From NCBI RefSeq assembly GCF_004791165.1, contig NZ_SRUZ01000010.1, forward strand, positions 1 to 64,000: DNA of 64,000 bases. The letters are read 5' to 3'. The stretch is from Mesorhizobium sp. M8A.F.Ca.ET.218.01.1.1. GTDB lineage: Bacteria; Pseudomonadota; Alphaproteobacteria; Rhizobiales; Rhizobiaceae. A program made the translations under genes and the position numbers. The notes under the pieces were generated by a model. It searched no databases. It saw only the letters and a program-made list of their open reading frames with translations, and was not told the origin of the DNA. Of the stretch, positions 59,524 to 64,000 are shown one piece after another; position 1 is the stretch's first letter, and each line of letters starts with the position of its first letter.

Positions 59524-61767
59524 TCAATTGTTGCTCGCCACCGGCGCCACCAGCGAGGTGATGCGACGGATGGCGACGCGCCTGTTCTCGCGGTTGGGCG
59601 CCGAGGTGTCGACCTTCAGATACTCCTCGCCATAACCCTGTGTCGTCAGATTCTCGGGCGGGATGCCGAAGGCATTGGTCAGCGCTTCCGCAACCGCTTC
59701 GGCACGGCGATCCGACAGTGCAAGGTTCGCCTCCGGCGTTCCGACGGCGTCGGTATGGCCCTCGATCAGGAAGGTCTCGGCTGGGTTCTTCTTCAGCAGT
59801 TTCTCCATGGCGTTGGCGACGCCCTCCAGTTTCTGCACCTCGGTGTCGGAGATCGAAGAAGAGCCGAATTCGAAGTTCAGCGTGTCGAGGTCAATGCGCC
59901 GAGCAATGTCACGCACGCGGGCCGAACGCTTGACCTCGTTGATCGAATAGAGGCGCTGCACCTTCTCCACCGGCGGCTGTTCGAGGAAGGTATAGTAGTC
60001 GTCGTCGCTTTCGACATCCTCGGAATCGAGAATGTAATCCCGGCGCGGGATGGTCAGCCGGATCGGCGGCAGGTCATCGCCGGGATCGCGCCAGTCGTTT
60101 TCGTCCTGGTAGCTGCGCTCGTCGACATAGCTCAGCACATATTCGCGACCGTCGGGCGCGATGCGCGACCGCTGCAGAATGTCGCCGTAGCGGTTGCGGA
60201 TGGTGACGATCCGGAAGCCATTGTCGCGCTCGACCGTCTCGCGCGTGCGGCCCTGCGGCAGGTCCTCGTAGTAGACGTCCTTGGCGCCGCGGGTCAGGCG
60301 CGGGCGATCATTGCTCTGGACGAACGTCTGATCGTTGAACTGGATGATGACCCGGTCACCGATCTCCTTGAGCACGTCGACGCCCTTGGGCCGGCGGCGA
60401 TCACGAATGTCCTCGTCAGGCGCGCGCTCGAGGCGCTTGCCCTGCTCCTGAGTCACAGGCACGATCTTTTCGGGCCTGATCGCCTCCTGGGCGGTCCTAT
60501 CGTCCGTTGGGGGCGGACCCTGATCCACCGGCGCCACTACCGGCTTGCGGCCCTGGTTACCGCCCTCCTGGGCATTCTGCCCGCCATTTTGCTGCCCACC
60601 ATTCTGCTCTTCGCCATTCTGGTTGGCGGGCTTGCGGCCGCCCTGGCCATTCTCGCCGCGACCCTTGCGCTTGGCATCCTTCTGGCTGTCGAGGATGGGG
60701 GCGGCGTTCTTGTCGGCGGGTGCTTCCCCCTGAACGGGGTTTTCGCCCTGGACAGGCGCGGCCTTCCCGCCGGTGGCGGGCTGCTCTCCCGTCGCCGGCT
60801 GTTCGCCGGTGGCGGGCTGTTTGCCGGTCAGCGGCTGTTCGCCGGTCGCAGGCTGCTCACCGGTCGCCGGCGGTTCGCCAGCCGGTTTCCTGCCGTGTTT
60901 CTTCGTCTTGTCCTGCGACTGCTCGCCCTGGGCGGCAGGCTGCTCGCCGGCGGGGGCCGGTTCAACCTTCGGCGTCGCTTCGCCGGCAGGAGCTTCCTTG
61001 GGCGTCGGGGCGGTCTCCGGCACGGCGGCCGGCGCCTCTTTCTGCTGATCCTGCTTGTGTTTCCTGCCGGGCTTGACCGGCTGGTTGTCGTTGGCGGGCG
61101 CTGCCTCGCCGGCGGGCGCCTGTTCGGTCTGCTGCTGCTGGTCGCGCTTCTTCCTGCGCGGCTGCTGCTCGTCGGTGGCGGGCGCTGCCTCGCCGGCGGG
61201 CGCCTGTTGGGTCTGCTGCTGCTGGTCGCGCTTCTTCCTGCGCGGCTGCTGCTCGTCGGTGGCGGGCGCTGCCTCGCCGGCGGGCGCCTGCTCAGCCTGC
61301 TGCTGCTGGTCGCGCTTCTTCCTGCGCGGCTGCTGCTCGTCGGTGGCGGGCGCTGCCTCGCCGGCGGGCGCCTGCTCGGCCTGCTGCTGCTGGTCGCGCT
61401 TCTTCCTGCGCGGCTGCTGCTCGTCCGTCGCCGGCGCTGCCTCGCCGGCCGGTGCCTGCTCAGCCTGCTGCTGCTGGTCGCGCTTCTTCTTGCGCGGCTG
61501 CTGTTCTTCGGCCGCGGGGGCGGGCTTCTCGGCGGCGGGAGCGGACTCCGTCTGCTGCTGCTGCTCGCGCTTCTTCTTGCGCAGCTGTTCCTGGTCGCTC
61601 TGCCCCTGATCGGTGGGCGTGTCCTGCGCCAGGATGATCAGCGGCGTCGCGCCGCGCTGCATGGGGCCGAACGCGGCTGTCCCCTGGAGCGGGGACGCGC
61701 CTAACGGCGCGGATGCCATCAACAGGCCAAGGGCTGTGCCTGCCAGAATCCGTGGTTGGCGTTTCAT
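59524..61767 (-). CDS. OmpA-family protein with 28-residue tandem repeats
   Basis: A 747-residue exported protein. Residues 1-24 are a signal peptide. Residues 88-227 are five copies of a 28-residue unit (EQQPRRKKRDQQQQAEQAPA and then GEAAPATD). Residues of about 280-330 repeat GEQPATGEQP. A beta-rich middle follows (RPRLTRGAKDVYYEDLPQGRT), and the C-terminal 115 residues are an OmpA peptidoglycan-binding domain (LNFEFGSSS, then EGHTDAVGTPEANLALSDRR). It probably tethers the outer membrane or a surface structure to the wall. The low-complexity part is likely disordered and variable in length. Confidence 0.85.
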   Translation of the reverse strand: MKRQPRILAGTALGLLMASAPLGASPLQGTAAFGPMQRGATPLIILAQDTPTDQGQSDQEQLRKKKREQQQQTESAPAAEKPAPAAEEQQPRKKKRDQQQQAEQAPAGEAAPATDEQQPRRKKRDQQQQAEQAPAGEAAPATDEQQPRRKKRDQQQQAEQAPAGEAAPATDEQQPRRKKRDQQQQTQQAPAGEAAPATDEQQPRRKKRDQQQQTEQAPAGEAAPANDNQPVKPGRKHKQDQQKEAPAAVPETAPTPKEAPAGEATPKVEPAPAGEQPAAQGEQSQDKTKKHGRKPAGEPPATGEQPATGEQPLTGKQPATGEQPATGEQPATGGKAAPVQGENPVQGEAPADKNAAPILDSQKDAKRKGRGENGQGGRKPANQNGEEQNGGQQNGGQNAQEGGNQGRKPVVAPVDQGPPPTDDRTAQEAIRPEKIVPVTQEQGKRLERAPDEDIRDRRRPKGVDVLKEIGDRVIIQFNDQTFVQSNDRPRLTRGAKDVYYEDLPQGRTRETVERDNGFRIVTIRNRYGDILQRSRIAPDGREYVLSYVDERSYQDENDWRDPGDDLPPIRLTIPRRDYILDSEDVESDDDYYTFLEQPPVEKVQRLYSINEVKRSARVRDIARRIDLDTLNFEFGSSSISDTEVQKLEGVANAMEKLLKKNPAETFLIEGHTDAVGTPEANLALSDRRAEAVAEALTNAFGIPPENLTTQGYGEEYLKVDTSAPNRENRRVAIRRITSLVAPVASNN
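61087..61506. repeat. Five 84-bp tandem repeats inside the OmpA-family gene
   Basis: The unit repeats every 84 bases; for example GGCTGCTGCTCGTCGG recurs at 61160 and 61244, and again near 61328 and 61412. The unit length is a multiple of three, so copy-number changes keep the frame. Copies differ by a few bases, the middle ones least. Confidence 0.85.
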
Positions 61768-61956
61768 CGAAATTCTCCTTGTGGGGTCCCATCCTTGCCG
61801 AAACCGCTTTTAACGAAATTGGTTCCAGCGGCGCATCGTTAGGGGCCGTACGGGGCTATTGGCCGGCCTTTTGAAGGCAAATTCGTGTCATTCGAACGAG
61901 TTACCGCGCCATTTCCCGCTCTTGCAGCGCTTGACCTCGGCGTCGGCTGGGGCCAC

Positions 61957-62412
61957 ATGCCGGAAATGGAAACGCCGTTCTGGAAAACCAAGACGCTGGA
62001 AGAGATGAGCCCCACGGAGTGGGAATCGCTCTGCGACGGCTGCGGCAAGTGCTGCCTGTCGAAGCTCGAGGACGAAGACACCGGCGAAATCTACTGGACC
62101 AGCGTCGGCTGCCGGCTGTTCGACGCCGAAAGCTGCCGCTGTGCCGACTATGCCAACCGACTGGCGCGCGTTCCCGATTGCGTCGGGCTGACGCCGCAGA
62201 ATGTGCGCACCATCAGCTGGCTGCCCAGCACCTGCGCCTACCGGCTGGTGGCCGAGGGCCGCGACCTCTACTGGTGGCACCGGTTGGTATCGGGCAGTGC
62301 CGAGACCGTGCATGAGGCCGGCATCTCGATGCGCGGCCGGGTCAAGGCCAGCGAGACCGACCTTGCCGAGCCGGAAGACTATTTTGACTATATGCTCGAC
62401 GACGAGCCCTGA
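61957..62412 (+). CDS. YcgN-family cysteine-cluster protein
   Basis: A 151-residue cytoplasmic protein of the UPF0260/YcgN family. It begins with PFWKTKTLEEMSPTEWESLC, followed by CDGCGKCC and then SVGCRLFDAESCRCADY, a run of conserved Cys that probably binds zinc or an iron-sulfur cluster. The rest has LPSTCAYRLVAEGRDLYWWH. No reaction is known. ATG 61957 is chosen (MPEMETPFW), with 61966 possible. Confidence 0.87.
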   Translation: MPEMETPFWKTKTLEEMSPTEWESLCDGCGKCCLSKLEDEDTGEIYWTSVGCRLFDAESCRCADYANRLARVPDCVGLTPQNVRTISWLPSTCAYRLVAEGRDLYWWHRLVSGSAETVHEAGISMRGRVKASETDLAEPEDYFDYMLDDEP

Positions 62413-62662
62413 GGCGCGGACATCGGCAGGAGTTTGCCTGTCGGGAACAAGGACGAGGGAGGCGTTTGGCGCGGATATTGTTTGAATGCCGGCAAGGGAT
62501 TTGGCCGGCGAGGGATTTGCAAATGACCGGGGCTTTGCCCCGCCGGCGCCAGATGAACCGCAGATGAACGGGCAGTTCGTAAACAGTTCAGGCAGGCCAG
62601 TGCATTCTCCCGCCATCGGTTTCACGAGGACGGGCGCAAGCCCGCAACAAGGAGAGAGAACC

Positions 62663-63022
62663 ATGTACACCACCATCAAGACGGCAGCGCTTTCGGCTCT
62701 GGTCGGCCTCGGCGCGCTGACGGCCATCCCCGCCCATGCCGACAGCCTCTATCTCGGCTTCGGCAACAACCAGGATCCGCGCTTCGGCGTCTATGCCGGC
62801 GACGACGGCTATCGGCATCGCCGCGACGACTGGCGCCGCGACGGCTGGCGCCGCGGCTGCTCGCCGGATCGCGCCCTCGACAAGGCCGAGCGCATGGGCC
62901 TCTACCGAGCCCGCATCGTCGATGCCAACCGTCGCGTGGTCAAGGTGATGGGCCGTCAGGACGGCGACCGTGTCGTCATCGTGTTCGCCAACGAGCGCGG
63001 TTGCCCGGTCATCTATCGCTGA
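62663..63022 (+). CDS. Small exported protein, basic and aromatic
   Basis: A 119-residue exported protein. Residues 1-26 are a signal peptide ending AHA. The mature part has a Tyr/Asp/Arg-rich segment (YRHRRDDWRRDGWRRGC) and then a compact domain (ALDKAERMGLYRARIVDANR to VIVFANERGCPVIY) resembling small periplasmic PepSY-like or RcnB-neighbour proteins of rhizobia. Two Cys could pair. AAGGAGAG precedes ATG 62663. No function is assigned. Confidence 0.75.
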   Translation: MYTTIKTAALSALVGLGALTAIPAHADSLYLGFGNNQDPRFGVYAGDDGYRHRRDDWRRDGWRRGCSPDRALDKAERMGLYRARIVDANRRVVKVMGRQDGDRVVIVFANERGCPVIYR

Positions 63023-63036
63023 GGCTTAGGCCTGGA

Positions 63037-63087
63037 GGCTGATCTTCTGCGAAGACCAGCCTGGAGACACGACCTTCCATGAAGGTC
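63037..63087. repeat. Two short hairpins after the small exported protein gene
   Basis: TCTTC-TGC-GAAGA lies near 63043-63055 and GACCTTC-CAT-GAAGGTC at 63071-63087. They precede the terminator at 63135-63168 and share the C-TTC-N3-GAA-G form. Confidence 0.5.
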
Positions 63088-63134
63088 GGTCTGGACTAGC
63101 GGAGCCCCTGTCCCATTGGGCGGATGCGGCTCGA

Positions 63135-63168
63135 AAAAACCCCGCGGGAGCGATCCCGCGGGGTTTTT
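63135..63168. terminator. Bidirectional terminator between small exported protein and SIMPL genes
   Basis: AAAAACCCCGCGGGA (63135-63149) and TCCCGCGGGGTTTTT (63154-63168) form a fifteen-base perfect stem with a four-base loop. It serves both convergent genes. Confidence 0.88.
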
Positions 63169-63224
63169 CATGCGGGCCAAGGGACGGACGATGGCCGGCA
63201 GGACCGGCCATCCACTCAACCCGG

Positions 63225-63935
63225 TTACTTCAGTTCGAAGGTAACGGTGACCTGGACATTGTAGGCGTTCTCGCCGGCCTGCACCGGCGCTGCCCCGGCC
63301 GCGGCGTCGAAGGCTTTGGCGTTGATCGGCATCGGCGCCGGCCTGATGTTCTGATCCGTGATCTCGAGCACCCGGCCGAGGCTGACGCCGGCCGCCTCGG
63401 CCAGCGTCCTGGCCTTGGCCGTGGCGTCGGCGACAGCCTTCTTGCGCGCCTCGGTGACGGTGGCCGCCGGATTGTCATTGGTGAAGGCGATGCCGCCGCC
63501 CTGGTTGACGCCGAGCGACACCGCCTTGTCGAGGACCTCGCCTGTCTTGTCGACGTCGCGCACGCGCACCGAAAGCGTATTGGTCACCTGATAGGCGATG
63601 AGTTCGGCCTCCTGGCTGCCGTCGGGCTTGTTGGTGTAGTTGTAGCGGGGGTTGATCTGGATGCCCGCGGTCTGCAGGTCGCGATCCTTGATGCCTGCGG
63701 CCTTCATCGCGGCGATCACGGCGGCCATGGCGTCATTGTTGGCGTCGAGCGCGGCGCGCGCCGTCTTGGCTTCGCGCATGACGCTGAGCGTCAGGATCGC
63801 CAGATCGGGAGCCACGGTTGCTTCGCCCTCGCCGGACACGATGATGCGGGGCGGCGTCGGCAGGTCGGTGGCTCCAGCCATCGCCGGAAAGGCGATTGCA
63901 GCGGCGAGCGCGAGGGGCAAAAGATGTTTGGTCAT
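63225..63935 (-). CDS. SIMPL-domain (DUF541) periplasmic protein
   Basis: A 236-residue exported protein. Residues 1-22 are a signal peptide (LLPLALAAAIAFPAMAGA). The SIMPL domain follows, with RIIVSGEGEATVAPDLAILTLSV at its start and YNVQVTVTFELK at the end, and the middle IKDRDLQTAGIQINPRY as in E. coli YggE. YggE-like proteins form ring-shaped oligomers and are tied to oxidative-stress tolerance; the molecular role is unclear. The sequence upstream to the window end holds no further gene. Confidence 0.88.
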   Translation of the reverse strand: MTKHLLPLALAAAIAFPAMAGATDLPTPPRIIVSGEGEATVAPDLAILTLSVMREAKTARAALDANNDAMAAVIAAMKAAGIKDRDLQTAGIQINPRYNYTNKPDGSQEAELIAYQVTNTLSVRVRDVDKTGEVLDKAVSLGVNQGGGIAFTNDNPAATVTEARKKAVADATAKARTLAEAAGVSLGRVLEITDQNIRPAPMPINAKAFDAAAGAAPVQAGENAYNVQVTVTFELK

Positions 63936-64000
63936 GAAAATCTCCTTGGTCTGCGATCAGGTCGCAAGGGTCGCGTAGAGCGCGATTATGGGTTGATTTG

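Noticed and set aside
61087..61506. Tandem repeats considered as a CRISPR array
   Set aside because: The 84-base units are contiguous without spacers, keep one reading frame and code for a repeated peptide.
59755..61704. A 649-codon open frame opposite the OmpA-family gene
   Set aside because: It follows the repeat tract of the real gene in reverse and shows only low-complexity Leu/Gly/Arg sequence.

Overview
The window reads as chromosomal DNA of an alphaproteobacterium of the order Rhizobiales, most likely Mesorhizobium or a close relative. The basis is the high GC content, the order carA / GatB-YqeY / dnaG / rpoD, the families present (YcgN, HlyU-like, DmpA-type peptidase, RcnB-like, many LysR, TetR and MFS genes), and short palindromic intergenic repeats of the kind scattered through Mesorhizobium genomes. 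The genus is inferred from recalled sequence character; no database was searched. No tRNA, rRNA, CRISPR array or prophage was seen.

Layout. 1-127 is the end of an IS481-like insertion sequence cut by the window edge, followed by hairpin repeats. 0.3-9 kb holds small regulator/effector pairs: ArsR with an MFS pump, MarR with an SDR, and LysR with a LysE exporter. It also holds an SH3 protein, a phosphoesterase, a DHFR-like reductase and a methyltransferase. 9-18 kb holds mntH/mntR, an aspartate-nucleophile hydrolase, a polysaccharide deacetylase, a large cysteine-rich CxxCH protein, a zinc metallopeptidase, a Tet-type pump and the wreck of an aldo/keto reductase. 18-35 kb is the housekeeping core (carA, yqeY-like, dnaG, rpoD) interleaved with two related HigBA-like toxin-antitoxin modules, a PcaD-like hydrolase with its LysR, an L,D-transpeptidase-like protein, an MFS/P1-peptidase operon, a Na/Pi transporter and an RcnB-like protein. 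35-45 kb holds a dioxygenase, a His-rich EamA transporter with a DCC protein, a PadR regulator, a PspA/YiaA/TetR/HlyU envelope-stress block, a ClpP-like periplasmic protein, a methyltransferase and a GGDEF-EAL protein. 45-59 kb holds AzlCD with Lrp, azoreductase with LysR, an orphan RiPP-like leader peptide, a TetR-FabF-SDR cluster, TetR with a VOC protein, a HtrA-type protease facing a pseudoprotease-LuxR operon, a VapC remnant, another SDR and ParDE. 59-64 kb holds a repeat-rich OmpA-family protein, a YcgN protein, a small secreted protein and a SIMPL protein.

How the genes work together. Most of the accessory content follows one pattern: a local one-component regulator is transcribed away from the gene it probably controls, with a readable inverted repeat between them. 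The clearest are the three TGAACA-type palindromes between pspA and its tetR, the twin 21-bp repeats before the VOC gene, and the paired GGYATATRCC sites between marR and the SDR.

The most unusual items are a 32-residue peptide gene with a complete lasso-type leader motif but no macrolactam acceptor, a trypsin/PDZ protein that has lost all three catalytic residues and sits in an operon with a LuxR-type regulator opposite an intact paralogue, and two separated toxin-antitoxin modules that share the same ATATCGC operator half-site.
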